Shown: positions 7,381 to 15,912, counted from the first letter of the stretch. The stretch is 64,000 nt of DNA from Dinoroseobacter sp049800775 (GCF_049800775.1 NZ_JBNAFR010000001.1:682001-746000), one strand, 5' to 3'. Notes: generated by a model from the letters alone, not told the origin. Made by a program: numbers and translations.

Positions 7381-7411
7381 TGTGATCACACTTTTTCAGG
7401 GTGTGATCACA
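7381..7411. promoter_or_regulatory. paired TGTGATCACA palindromes upstream of sucC
   Basis: Two perfect ten-base palindromes TGTGATCACA at 7381-7390 and 7402-7411 have centres 21 bp apart and lie 97-127 bp before the sucC ATG. Flanks are TTT on the left of the first and AAA right after the second. The arrangement is the same as at 740-770 in front of sdhC. A dimeric repressor or activator bound cooperatively on one face of the helix is the simplest reading. Confidence 0.75.
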
Positions 7412-7507
7412 AATGTCGAAAAAAGACCCTATGCGGCGAAATGGCGTTTTGCCCCCCTACCTGCCTGTGCAACACCCGAGGAAATACAAGCAGAACGGGA
7501 CAGTTTC

Positions 7508-8701
7508 ATGAACATTCATGAGTACCAGGCGAAAGCCCTCCTTCGCAGCTACGGCGCTCCGGTATCGGATGGTCGTGTGGTCTTGAAGGCCGAAGATGCC
7601 AAGACCGCCGCAGGCGAAATGGATGGGCCGCTTTGGGTGGTCAAGGCGCAGATCCACGCCGGTGGACGCGGCAAGGGCTCCTTCAAGGAAGCCGATGCCG
7701 GTGAAAAGGGCGGTGTCCGTCTCGCCAAATCCGTCGAAGAAGCCGCCGAAGAAGCCAAGAAGATGCTGGGTCGCACGCTGGTGACCCACCAGACCGGCCC
7801 GGTGGGCAAGACCGTCAACCGGATCTATATCGAAGACGGCTCCGGCATCGAGACCGAGCTTTACCTCGCGCTGCTCGTGGACCGTGGCACCTCGCGGATC
7901 TCCTTCGTCTGCTCCACCGAGGGCGGCATGGATATCGAAGAAGTCGCGGCCTCCACCCCGGAGAAAATCCTGTCCTTCGCCGTCGACCCGGCCACGGGCT
8001 ACCAGGCCTATCACGGTCGCCGCATCGCCTTTGCGCTTGGTCTGACCGGCGCGCAGGTCAAGCAATGCGTCAAGCTCATGGGCCAGCTCTACAAGTGCTT
8101 TGTCGAGAAGGACATGGAGATGCTCGAGATCAACCCGCTCATCGTGACCGATGGCGGCGATCTGAAATGCCTCGACGCCAAGATGGGCTTTGACGGCAAC
8201 GCGGTCTACCGCCACCCGGACATCGCCGAGCTGCGCGACGAGACCGAGGAAGACCCCAAGGAGCTCGCCGCGTCGAAGTATGACCTGAATTACATCGCGC
8301 TGGACGGCGAGATCGGCTGCATGGTCAACGGCGCGGGCCTCGCCATGGCGACGATGGATATCATCAAGCTCTACGGCTCCGAGCCTGCGAACTTCCTCGA
8401 TGTGGGCGGTGGCGCCACCAAAGAGAAAGTGACCGAAGCCTTCAAGATCATCACGTCCGACCCGCAGGTCAAAGGCATCCTCGTGAACATCTTCGGCGGC
8501 ATCATGCGCTGCGATGTGATCGCCGAGGGCGTTGTGGCCGCGGTCAAGGAAGTGGGCCTGCAGGTGCCGCTGGTTGTCCGTCTCGAGGGGACAAATGTCG
8601 AGCAGGGCAAGGAGATCATTAACACCTCCGGCCTTAACGTCATCGCCGCCGAGAACCTCAAGGACGGCGCCGAGAAGATCGTGGCAGCCGTCAAGGGCTG
8701 A
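7508..8701 (+). CDS. sucC: succinyl-CoA synthetase (ADP-forming) beta subunit
   Basis: Beta subunit of succinyl-CoA ligase, which with SucD converts succinyl-CoA to succinate with formation of ATP or GTP. The protein has 397 residues, normal for the family. It has the N-terminal ATP-grasp signature MNIHEYQAKALLRSYG, glycine-rich loop HAGGRGKGSF, metal-binding LEINPLIVT and C-terminal CoA-ligase domain with NIFGGIMRCDVIA. It starts a long rightward TCA gene set after the palindrome pair. Unlike the usual sucCD arrangement, sucD does not follow directly: a 0.9-kb interval with a secreted protein gene intervenes. Confidence 0.97.
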   Translation: MNIHEYQAKALLRSYGAPVSDGRVVLKAEDAKTAAGEMDGPLWVVKAQIHAGGRGKGSFKEADAGEKGGVRLAKSVEEAAEEAKKMLGRTLVTHQTGPVGKTVNRIYIEDGSGIETELYLALLVDRGTSRISFVCSTEGGMDIEEVAASTPEKILSFAVDPATGYQAYHGRRIAFALGLTGAQVKQCVKLMGQLYKCFVEKDMEMLEINPLIVTDGGDLKCLDAKMGFDGNAVYRHPDIAELRDETEEDPKELAASKYDLNYIALDGEIGCMVNGAGLAMATMDIIKLYGSEPANFLDVGGGATKEKVTEAFKIITSDPQVKGILVNIFGGIMRCDVIAEGVVAAVKEVGLQVPLVVRLEGTNVEQGKEIINTSGLNVIAAENLKDGAEKIVAAVKG

Positions 8702-8767
8702 CCCAGTTGACCGCCGCGCGCCCGCCTGGGGCGCGTGGCACCCCCGCTGCGAGACGGACCACGTCCG

Positions 8768-8944
8768 ATGATGATCCACGCCTCTGATTTCTCTGCCGAG
8801 ACGCATGCTTGCGGCCTGCTGGCCACGCGCCATGCGACCCGCGCCGCGCGTTTTGCACCGGCCCGGTCGCATCGCGGGGCAATCGGGGACGTGCGTGAGC
8901 TCGTACTGCAACACCGTCCGTCCGGCGACGGGCTGAGGACGTGA
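8768..8944 (+). CDS. possible small protein between sucC and the secreted protein
   Basis: Open frame of 58 codons (two adjacent ATGs at 8768 and 8771) ending in a TGA that overlaps a GTG start of the next gene (GTGA at 8941-8944). The protein is rich in Ala, Arg and His, has no membrane segment and matches nothing I know. Third-position GC is lower than in neighbouring genes and no strong ribosome site is visible, so coding status is doubtful. The overlap is the main argument in favour. Confidence 0.25.
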   Translation: MMIHASDFSAETHACGLLATRHATRAARFAPARSHRGAIGDVRELVLQHRPSGDGLRT

Positions 8945-8946
8945 AT

Positions 8947-9507
8947 ATGCGCCTGTCGTCTCTCCTCTTTCCTCTTTCGGCGATGATTTCCGGCATGATC
9001 TTTGCCGCCCCGCAGATCCCTGCGCGCACGCTCACCTTTGAGGATGCCGCCCGGATCAACCTGCAGGAGGCCGCCGAGATCTGCTTTGCCCCCGTGGCCA
9101 GCAATGACGAGATCATCGAAGGGTTCCGGGCCGCCGGGTTCATCGAGACCGTGCGCAACAACCCGCGCAACACCGGCAAGACCTACACTTTCAGCGCCCC
9201 GTCCGAGACCGTGGTGGCCGAGGTCTATTCCGGCGACAGGCCGGACCGTTGCGCCGTGGCGACCCGCGCCGTGGGCGTGCAGGAGGCCTCGGCAATCCTC
9301 GACGCGCTCGTGCCCGGTTTCTACCCCGAGTTCATCCGCAAGCTGACGCGCGGCGGGCTCTCGGTCGTCACGGGCGAGCAGATCAGCTGCGTGAATTTCG
9401 AGGACCCCGACAATCCGATCGGGCGCTATTTCAGCACCCGCAGCGCCCTCACCGATGCCTGTGTCGATGACGGCACGAGCATCCTGTTTTCCGCCTATCG
9501 CTCATGA
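8947..9507 (+). CDS. secreted protein of unknown function between sucC and sucD
   Basis: Predicted periplasmic protein of 186 residues. The N-terminal signal sequence (LSSLLFPLSAMISGMIFAAP) is followed by a mature domain with four cysteines (EICFAP, DRCAVAT, ISCVNF and DACVDDG), suggesting two disulfides. I chose ATG 8947 because TGAGGA precedes it by 8 bp; an in-frame GTG at 8941 overlaps the preceding small frame and is an alternative. It lies between sucC and sucD on the same strand, so it is probably co-transcribed with them, yet a secreted cysteine-containing protein has no obvious part in a cytoplasmic enzyme complex. Family not recognised. Confidence 0.7.
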   Translation: MRLSSLLFPLSAMISGMIFAAPQIPARTLTFEDAARINLQEAAEICFAPVASNDEIIEGFRAAGFIETVRNNPRNTGKTYTFSAPSETVVAEVYSGDRPDRCAVATRAVGVQEASAILDALVPGFYPEFIRKLTRGGLSVVTGEQISCVNFEDPDNPIGRYFSTRSALTDACVDDGTSILFSAYRS

Positions 9508-9584
9508 GGACCTGCCGATGATCCGCATGCCCTCCGCGACCCGCGCATATCAGGCTCTCTCCCGGAGCCAGACCCGCACGATCA

Positions 9585-9603
9585 CGCGACACCCGATGTC
9601 GCG
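9585..9603 (+). other. intercistronic hairpin before sucD
   Basis: Seven-pair perfect stem (CGCGACA with TGTCGCG) and five-base loop, 33 bp upstream of the sucD ATG. No T tract follows; it could affect mRNA processing. A 32-codon frame (9518-9616, ATG after GAGG) overlaps it, but I do not call it a gene. Confidence 0.4.
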
Positions 9604-9635
9604 ACCAATGAAATAAACGACCCGAAGGACACCCA

Positions 9636-10523
9636 ATGGCCGTACTTATCGACGAAAACACCAAAGTCATCTGCCAGGGCTTCACCGGCAGCCAAGGCAC
9701 CTTCCACTCCGAGCAGGCCATTGCCTATGGGACGAAGATGGTCGGCGGCGTCACCCCCGGCAAAGGCGGGATGACCCATCTCGACTTGCCCGTGTTCAAC
9801 TCGGTCCATGAGGCCAAGCATGTCACCGAGGCCAATGCGACCGTGATCTACGTGCCGCCGCCCTTCGCCGCGGATTCGATCCTCGAGGCGATCGATGCCG
9901 AGATGGAAGTGATCGTCTGCATCACCGAAGGCATCCCGGTGCTCGACATGATGAAAGTCAAGCGCGCGCTCGAGGGGTCCTCCTCGCGGCTGATCGGCCC
10001 GAACTGCCCCGGTGTGATCACGCCGGATGCCTGCAAGATCGGCATCATGCCCGGCCATATCCACAAGCGCGGCTCCGTGGGCGTTGTGTCCCGCTCCGGC
10101 ACGCTGACCTATGAGGCGGTCAAGCAGACCACCGATGTGGGCCTCGGCCAGTCGACCTGCGTGGGCATCGGTGGCGACCCGATCAAAGGGACCGAGCATC
10201 TCGACGTGCTCGAGTGGTTCCTCGCGGATGACGAGACCGAAAGCATTATCATGATCGGCGAAATCGGTGGGTCCGCCGAAGAGGAAGCCGCCCAGTTCCT
10301 CGCCGACGAGAAGAAGAAAGGCCGCTGGAAGCCGACCGCAGGCTTCATCGCAGGCCGCACCGCACCTCCGGGCCGTCGCATGGGCCATGCCGGTGCGATC
10401 GTCGCAGGCGGCAAAGGCGGCGCCGAAGACAAGATCGAAGCCATGCAAAGCGCAGGCATCGTGGTGGCCGAAAGCCCCGCGGGTCTGGGCGAAGCGGTTC
10501 TCAAGGCCATCGAGAACGGCTGA
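9636..10523 (+). CDS. sucD: succinyl-CoA synthetase alpha subunit
   Basis: Alpha subunit of succinyl-CoA ligase, 295 residues. The N-terminal CoA-binding Rossmann domain includes ICQGFTGSQGTFHSEQA, and the ligase domain contains GRTAPPGRRMGHAGAIV with the histidine that is phosphorylated during catalysis. GPNCPGVITP is also conserved. It forms the enzyme with SucC and acts in the cytoplasm next to the 2-oxoglutarate dehydrogenase whose genes follow. It is separated from sucA by 81 bp containing a hairpin (10537-10571). Confidence 0.97.
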   Translation: MAVLIDENTKVICQGFTGSQGTFHSEQAIAYGTKMVGGVTPGKGGMTHLDLPVFNSVHEAKHVTEANATVIYVPPPFAADSILEAIDAEMEVIVCITEGIPVLDMMKVKRALEGSSSRLIGPNCPGVITPDACKIGIMPGHIHKRGSVGVVSRSGTLTYEAVKQTTDVGLGQSTCVGIGGDPIKGTEHLDVLEWFLADDETESIIMIGEIGGSAEEEAAQFLADEKKKGRWKPTAGFIAGRTAPPGRRMGHAGAIVAGGKGGAEDKIEAMQSAGIVVAESPAGLGEAVLKAIENG

Positions 10524-10536
10524 TACAGCAAGTTCA

Positions 10537-10571
10537 GGTCCCGGCGGAGCGCCGCAGAGCGCGCCGGGGCC
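10537..10571 (+). other. intercistronic hairpin between sucD and sucA
   Basis: Ten-pair stem (GGTCCCGGCG with CGCCGGGGCC, one T-G pair) around a 15-base loop, without a following T run. It is probably an mRNA stability or processing element rather than a terminator, since sucA has a strong ribosome site right after it. Confidence 0.45.
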
Positions 10572-10604
10572 TGCACCGTCCAACACTCTTCGAGGGGGGA
10601 TCCC

Positions 10605-13568
10605 ATGACCGACCAAAGCCCGAACGATGTTTTTCATGCCTCCTCGTTTATGCAGGGGCACAATGCCGAGTATCTCGAGCAGCTCTATGCCCAGTATGCC
10701 AACGACCCCAATGCGGTCGACGCGGCCTGGGCCGAGTTCTTTCGCGCGCTTGGGGATGCCGAACTGGATGTGAAGGCCGAGGCGGCAGGTCCGTCCTGGG
10801 CGCGCGGTGACTGGCCGCCCGCCCCGAGCGATGATCTCACCGGTGCGCTGACCGGCGAATGGCCCGCCCCCGCCCCGACCGAGGTCAAGGCCGCCGGCAA
10901 GAAGATCGCCGCCAAGGCCGCCGACAAGGGTGTCGAGGTCACCGACGAGCAGATCAAGCGCGCCGTGCTCGACAGTATCCGCGCCCTGATGATCATCCGC
11001 GCCTACCGAATCCGGGGTCACCTCGTGGCCGATCTCGATCCGCTGAAGATGCGCAACCAGACGCCCCATCCGGAGCTGGACCCCAAGACCTACGGCTTTG
11101 CCGAGGCAGATATGGACCGCCCGATCTTCATCGACAACGTGCTGGGCCTGCAGATCGCCTCCATGCGCCAGATCATCGAGATCGTGAAGCGCACCTATTG
11201 CGGCACCTTCGCCCTGCAATACATGCACATCTCCAACCCCGAAGAGGCCGCCTTCCTGAAAGAGCGGATCGAGGGTCTGGGCAAGGAGGTGCAGTTCACC
11301 CGTGAGGGCCGCAAGGCCATCCTGAACAAGCTGGTCGAGGCCGAGGGCTTCGAGAAGTTCCTCCATGTGAAATACATGGGCACCAAGCGATTTGGTCTCG
11401 ACGGCGGTGAATCCCTCGTTCCCGCGATGGAGCAGATCATCAAGCGCGGCGGCAATCTGGGCGTCAAGGAGATCATCATCGGCATGCCCCACCGGGGCCG
11501 TCTGTCGGTGCTGGCCAATGTGATGTCCAAGCCCTATCGCGCGATCTTCAACGAATTCCAGGGCGGCTCGTTCAAACCCGAGGATGTGGATGGCTCCGGC
11601 GATGTGAAATACCACCTCGGTGCCTCGGCGGACCGGGAGTTCGACGGAAATTCCGTGCACCTGTCGCTGACGGCCAACCCTTCGCATCTCGAGGCGGTGA
11701 ACCCGGTGGTTCTGGGCAAGGCTCGGGCCAAGCAGGACCAGCTGGGCGATGTGGATCGCACGGCCTGCCTGCCGATCCTGCTGCACGGGGATGCGGCCTT
11801 TGCGGGCCAGGGTGTCGTGGCGGAGTGCTTCGCGCTGTCGGGCCTGCGCGGTCACAAGACCGGTGGCACGATCCATATCGTGGTGAACAACCAGATCGGC
11901 TTCACCACGGCACCGCATTTCAGCCGCTCCAGCCCCTATCCCACGGATAACGCGCTGGTGGTCGAGGCCCCGATCTTCCATGTGAATGGCGACGATCCGG
12001 AGGCAGTGGTGCATGCCGCCAAGGTGGCCACCGAGTTCCGCCAGAAGTTCCACAAGGACGTGGTGCTCGACATCTTCTGCTATCGCCGCTTCGGGCATAA
12101 CGAGGGCGATGAGCCCATGTTCACCAACCCGATCATGTACAAGGCGATCAAGAAGCAGAAGACCACGCTGCAGCTCTACACCGAGCGGCTGGTCAAGGAC
12201 GGACTGATCCCCGAGGGCGAGATCGAGGACATGAAGGCCTCGTTCCAGGCCCATCTCAACGAAGAGTTCGAGGCCGGCAAGGAATACAAGCCGAACAAGG
12301 CCGATTGGCTCGACGGGCGCTGGTCCCATCTGCAGACCGACAAGGAAGATTACCAGCGCGGCCAGACCGCCATCAAACCCGAGACCATGGCCGAGGTCGG
12401 GGCCGCTCTGAGCCGGGCGCCGGAGGGCTTCCCGCTGCACAAGACGGTCGGGCGACTTCTGGAGACCAAGGCCAAGATGTTCGAAAGCGGCGAGGGCTTT
12501 GACTGGGCCACCGCCGAGGCGCTGGCATTCGGCTCGCTGCTCACCGAGGGGTACCCGGTACGGCTGGCCGGTCAGGACAGTACGCGCGGGACCTTCTCGC
12601 AGCGTCACTCCGGCCTCGTGAACCAGGAAACCGAAGAGCGCTACTATCCGCTCAACAACATCCGCGAGGGTCAGTCGCGCTACGAGGTGATCGACAGCGC
12701 GCTGAGCGAGTACGCGGTGCTCGGCTTCGAATATGGCTACTCGCTGGCAGAGCCGAACGCACTGACCATGTGGGAAGCCCAGTTCGGCGACTTCGCCAAT
12801 GGCGCGCAGATCATGTTCGACCAGTTCATCAGCTCGGGCGAGCGGAAATGGCTGCGGATGTCCGGTCTGGTCATGCTGCTGCCGCACGGGTTCGAGGGCC
12901 AGGGGCCCGAGCACTCTTCGGCACGGCTCGAGCGGTTCCTGCAGATGTCCGCCGAGGACAACTGGATCGTGGCCAACTGCACGACCCCGGCGAACTACTT
13001 CCACATCCTGCGTCGCCAACTGCACCGGACTTTCCGCAAGCCGCTGGTCCTGATGACGCCGAAATCGCTCTTGCGGCACAAGCTCGCGGTGTCGACCGCC
13101 GCCGAGTTCACCACGGGATCGAGCTTCCACCGGGTGCTCTGGGATGACGCTCAGCAAGGCAATTCCGACACGCAGCTGGTTTCGGATGACAAGATCAAGC
13201 GGGTCGTGATCTGCTCGGGCAAGGTCTATTACGACCTGCTCGAAGAGCGGGACGCGCGCGGCATCGACGATGTCTACCTGCTGCGTCTGGAACAGTTCTA
13301 TCCCTTCCCCGCCCTGGCGATGATGAAGGAGCTGGAGCGGTTCAAGGGCGCCGAGATCGTCTGGTGTCAGGAAGAGCCCAAGAACCAGGGCGGCTGGACC
13401 TTCGTCGAGCCGAATATCGAATGGGTGCTGAGCCGGATCGGCTCCAAGCACAGCCGTCCGGTCTATGCCGGGCGCTCGGCCTCGGCCTCGCCGGCAACCG
13501 GCCTCGCCAGCATGCACAAAGCACAACAAGCCGCGCTCGTGAACGAAGCGCTTACGATTGAGGGATAA
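10605..13568 (+). CDS. sucA: 2-oxoglutarate dehydrogenase E1 component
   Basis: Thiamine-diphosphate-dependent decarboxylase of the 2-oxoglutarate dehydrogenase complex, converting 2-oxoglutarate to a succinyl group on E2 lipoate. The protein has 987 residues, slightly longer than the E. coli enzyme, as is usual in alphaproteobacteria. Features: N-terminal helical region (SFMQGHNAEYLEQLYAQY), GMPHRGRLSVLANV, the TPP-binding segment with FGHNEGDEP, and C-terminal LLPHGFEGQGPEHSSARLER. The linker at residues 80-120 is Ala/Lys/Pro-rich. The start has GAGGGGGGAT just upstream. The sucB ATG follows the stop by 4 bp, so translation is likely coupled. Confidence 0.97.
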   Translation: MTDQSPNDVFHASSFMQGHNAEYLEQLYAQYANDPNAVDAAWAEFFRALGDAELDVKAEAAGPSWARGDWPPAPSDDLTGALTGEWPAPAPTEVKAAGKKIAAKAADKGVEVTDEQIKRAVLDSIRALMIIRAYRIRGHLVADLDPLKMRNQTPHPELDPKTYGFAEADMDRPIFIDNVLGLQIASMRQIIEIVKRTYCGTFALQYMHISNPEEAAFLKERIEGLGKEVQFTREGRKAILNKLVEAEGFEKFLHVKYMGTKRFGLDGGESLVPAMEQIIKRGGNLGVKEIIIGMPHRGRLSVLANVMSKPYRAIFNEFQGGSFKPEDVDGSGDVKYHLGASADREFDGNSVHLSLTANPSHLEAVNPVVLGKARAKQDQLGDVDRTACLPILLHGDAAFAGQGVVAECFALSGLRGHKTGGTIHIVVNNQIGFTTAPHFSRSSPYPTDNALVVEAPIFHVNGDDPEAVVHAAKVATEFRQKFHKDVVLDIFCYRRFGHNEGDEPMFTNPIMYKAIKKQKTTLQLYTERLVKDGLIPEGEIEDMKASFQAHLNEEFEAGKEYKPNKADWLDGRWSHLQTDKEDYQRGQTAIKPETMAEVGAALSRAPEGFPLHKTVGRLLETKAKMFESGEGFDWATAEALAFGSLLTEGYPVRLAGQDSTRGTFSQRHSGLVNQETEERYYPLNNIREGQSRYEVIDSALSEYAVLGFEYGYSLAEPNALTMWEAQFGDFANGAQIMFDQFISSGERKWLRMSGLVMLLPHGFEGQGPEHSSARLERFLQMSAEDNWIVANCTTPANYFHILRRQLHRTFRKPLVLMTPKSLLRHKLAVSTAAEFTTGSSFHRVLWDDAQQGNSDTQLVSDDKIKRVVICSGKVYYDLLEERDARGIDDVYLLRLEQFYPFPALAMMKELERFKGAEIVWCQEEPKNQGGWTFVEPNIEWVLSRIGSKHSRPVYAGRSASASPATGLASMHKAQQAALVNEALTIEG

Positions 13569-13572
13569 GAAT

Positions 13573-15066
13573 ATGTCTGTAGAAGTCCGCGTCCCCACGC
13601 TGGGGGAAAGCGTCACCGAAGCGACGGTCGCCACCTGGTTCAAGAAGCCCGGGGATGCTGTTGCGGTCGACGAAATGCTCTGCGAGCTGGAAACCGACAA
13701 AGTGACCGTGGAAGTGCCCTCTCCCGCCGCCGGCACCCTGGCCGAGATCGTGGCCGAAGAAGGCACGACAGTCGGGGTCGACGCCCTGCTGGCCTCGATC
13801 GGTGAAGGCGCCGGTGCGGCCCCCGCCGATGCGCCCGCTGCCGCGGCAGAGGCCGACGCGCCTGCCGCTGGCGGAGGCGAGAGCGTGGATGTGATGGTTC
13901 CGACCCTGGGCGAAAGCGTCACCGAAGCCACGGTATCGACCTGGTTCAAGAAGGTCGGGGACACCGTCGCGCAGGACGAGATGCTCTGCGAGCTGGAGAC
14001 CGACAAGGTTTCGGTCGAGGTGCCCTCCCCCGCTGCCGGTGTTCTGTCCGAGATCGTGGCCGCCGAAGGCACCACAGTCGACGCGACGGCCAAGCTGGCC
14101 GTGATCGGAGGGGCCGGCGCGGTCGCGGCACCTGCGGCACCGGCTCCCGCGCCGGCGGCGCCCACCGCCTCTGCCAAGGATGTTGAGGACGCGCCCTCGG
14201 CCAAAAAGCTGATGGCAGAAAACAACCTGTCCTCCGGCGATGTTCAGGGCACGGGCCGCGATGGCCGCGTCATGAAGGGCGATGTGCTTGCCGCCATGGC
14301 CGCCCCCAAAGCCGCGGCCCCGGCCCCGGCCGCAGCCCCCCGGGCGCCCGTTGCCGCCGATGATGTCGCCCGCGAAGAGCGGGTGAAGATGACGCGCCTG
14401 CGTCAGACCATCGCCAAGCGCTTGAAGGACAGCCAGAACACCGCCGCCATGCTCACCACCTATAACGAGGTGGACATGACCGAGACCATGGCGCTGCGGA
14501 AGGAATACAAGGACCTCTTCGAGAAGAAGCACGGCGTGCGCCTCGGCTTCATGTCTTTCTTCACCAAGGCCTGCTGCCACGCCCTGAAAGAGGTTCCTGA
14601 GGTCAATGCCGAGATCGACGGCACGGACATCGTCTACAAGAACTTCGTCCATATGGGCATCGCCGCTGGCACGCCCACGGGCCTCGTGGTGCCCGTGATC
14701 CGCGACGCGGACCGGATGAGTTTTGCCGAGATCGAAGGCGCCATCGCCGAAAAGGGCAAGCGCGCACGGGACGGGAAGCTGTCCATGGCGGAAATGCAGG
14801 GCGGCACCTTCACGATCTCCAACGGCGGCGTCTACGGCTCGCTCATGTCCTCGCCGATCCTGAACCCGCCGCAATCGGGCATCCTCGGGATGCACAAGAT
14901 CCAGGACCGCCCGATGGTGATCAACGGCGAAATCAAGATTCGTCCGATGATGTACCTGGCCCTCAGCTACGACCACCGGATCGTGGACGGCAAGGGCGCT
15001 GTGACCTTCCTCGTGCGCGTCAAGGAAGCGCTGGAAGATCCGCGACGTCTGTTGATGGACCTGTAA
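13573..15066 (+). CDS. sucB: 2-oxoglutarate dehydrogenase E2 (dihydrolipoamide succinyltransferase) with two lipoyl domains
   Basis: Core enzyme of the 2-oxoglutarate dehydrogenase complex, 497 residues. Two lipoyl domains are present, with the lipoylated lysines in ELETDKV at K43 and K145; both carry PTLGESVTEATV and are nearly identical. Ala/Pro-rich linkers separate them. A peripheral subunit-binding domain (about 203-238, PSAKKLMAENNLSSGDVQG) and the catalytic acyltransferase domain with SYDHRIVDGKG follow. E. coli SucB has one lipoyl domain; two are known in other lineages. The ATG at 13573 fits the family N-terminus. The gene follows sucA by 4 bp and is closed by a hairpin. Confidence 0.97.
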   Translation: MSVEVRVPTLGESVTEATVATWFKKPGDAVAVDEMLCELETDKVTVEVPSPAAGTLAEIVAEEGTTVGVDALLASIGEGAGAAPADAPAAAAEADAPAAGGGESVDVMVPTLGESVTEATVSTWFKKVGDTVAQDEMLCELETDKVSVEVPSPAAGVLSEIVAAEGTTVDATAKLAVIGGAGAVAAPAAPAPAPAAPTASAKDVEDAPSAKKLMAENNLSSGDVQGTGRDGRVMKGDVLAAMAAPKAAAPAPAAAPRAPVAADDVAREERVKMTRLRQTIAKRLKDSQNTAAMLTTYNEVDMTETMALRKEYKDLFEKKHGVRLGFMSFFTKACCHALKEVPEVNAEIDGTDIVYKNFVHMGIAAGTPTGLVVPVIRDADRMSFAEIEGAIAEKGKRARDGKLSMAEMQGGTFTISNGGVYGSLMSSPILNPPQSGILGMHKIQDRPMVINGEIKIRPMMYLALSYDHRIVDGKGAVTFLVRVKEALEDPRRLLMDL

Positions 15067-15073
15067 GAAACAA

Positions 15074-15094
15074 GCCCCGGCGAAATGCCGGGGC
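15074..15094 (+). terminator. hairpin after sucB
   Basis: Eight-pair perfect stem (GCCCCGGC with GCCGGGGC) and loop GAAAT, 8 bp after the sucB stop. It has no T tract, so it may act as a partial terminator or as protection of the mRNA 3' end. Confidence 0.55.
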
Positions 15095-15120
15095 AGCCTC
15101 GAACCCTTTGGGACGCTCGC

Positions 15121-15465
15121 ATGTCGCTGACCTTGACAGCATTGAGGTGGATGATCGCTCTGGCGATTTTTGCGCTGGCTGTCCGCGTTTTCGCGGCCTC
15201 CTTTGGTGAGGCGACGGCGGCTCAAGTCACCATTGCAACAGCAAATGTCGCCATTCTTTGGGGCTTCTTGGTTGCGCTCAAAAGACCAATAAAGTGGGTT
15301 GCCTATGTCGCGCTACCGATGTGCATCTTGGATGTGTTCGGAGCTATGTCCGGTGGCTTCGCCCCAAAAAACGCACTGAACATGGTCGATGCGATTTTCT
15401 CGTTTGTGGCCGCATGTGGTCTGGTGATCTGGATGGGTGAACAACGAAAGGTTTCTGTCCGATGA
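15121..15465 (+). CDS. small membrane protein, unknown
   Basis: Protein of 114 residues with four predicted membrane segments (about 10-26, 36-52, 58-76 and 88-106) and a short charged tail. The ATG at 15121 is the first plausible start. Its stop overlaps the next gene's ATG (ATGA at 15462-15465). Codon use in the first half is less GC-rich than in the suc genes, which may indicate a later insertion. I do not recognise a family; coupling to a MAPEG protein suggests that the two act together in the membrane. Confidence 0.6.
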   Translation: MSLTLTALRWMIALAIFALAVRVFAASFGEATAAQVTIATANVAILWGFLVALKRPIKWVAYVALPMCILDVFGAMSGGFAPKNALNMVDAIFSFVAACGLVIWMGEQRKVSVR

Positions 15466-15851
15466 CCCCTGAACTCACCGTCCTGGCCCTCGCGGGCTTG
15501 CTTCAAGTTGTTCAGTTCGTTCTGTACTCCGTTACAGCGAACCTTCAGGTTGGGCCCCAAAAGGCCATGTCTCCCCGCGACGAGCCGATCCATCTGACCG
15601 GGATCGCGGGGCGATTTCAGCGCGCGATGAACAACCATTTCGAGGGGCTTATCCTCTTCACCATCGCGGTGGTCGTGGTCACGCTCGGCGAGCAATCCAC
15701 GCCCTTCACCGCCCTCTGCGCCCATACCTACCTGATCGCGCGGATCCTCTATATCCCGGCCTATGCTCAGGGCCTTGCCCCGTGGCGCTCGGTGATCTGG
15801 TTTGTCGGCTTTGCCGCCACTGTCGCGATGATCCTGGCGGCGCTCTTATGA
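15462..15851 (+). CDS. MAPEG family membrane protein
   Basis: Integral membrane protein of 129 residues with four helices, matching the MAPEG family. Family hallmarks are SPRDEPIHLTGIAGRFQRAMNNHFEGLILF (read in two parts: SPRDEP, then GRFQRAMNNHFEGL) and AHTYLIARILYIPAYAQG. Bacterial members are of uncertain function; eukaryotic ones are glutathione-linked. The gene overlaps the preceding small membrane protein by ATGA and lies between sucB and lpdA. The 238 bp that follow contain a repeat, low-complexity sequence and an assembly gap, so the link to lpdA cannot be judged. Confidence 0.85.
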   Translation: MTPELTVLALAGLLQVVQFVLYSVTANLQVGPQKAMSPRDEPIHLTGIAGRFQRAMNNHFEGLILFTIAVVVVTLGEQSTPFTALCAHTYLIARILYIPAYAQGLAPWRSVIWFVGFAATVAMILAALL

Positions 15852-15853
15852 TC

Positions 15854-15912
15854 TCATTGTTCCCGAAATACTCCGGGGGAGTCGCATCGCGACGGGGGCA
15901 GCGCCCCCCCGC
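15854..15912. repeat. intergenic repeat copy 1 (TCATTGTTC...AAATACTCC...GGGGCAGCGCCCC)
   Basis: Starts with TCATTGTTCCCGAAATACTC and contains CCGGGGGAG and the palindrome GGGGGCAGCGCCCCC. The same order of motifs occurs at 26000-26060, and a truncated copy at 31073-31096. The hairpin runs directly into poly-C before the assembly gap. Confidence 0.7.

Noticed and set aside
9518..9616. 32-codon frame before sucD with GAGG upstream
   Set aside because: Too short to judge, overlaps a hairpin, and the product is Arg/Ser/Thr-rich without similarity; mentioned only as an observation.
9582..14225. Very long open frame on the minus strand opposite sucD, sucA and sucB
   Set aside because: It is the reverse-strand shadow of three certain genes in GC-rich DNA; its product is Gly/Arg/His-rich low-complexity sequence with no family signature.
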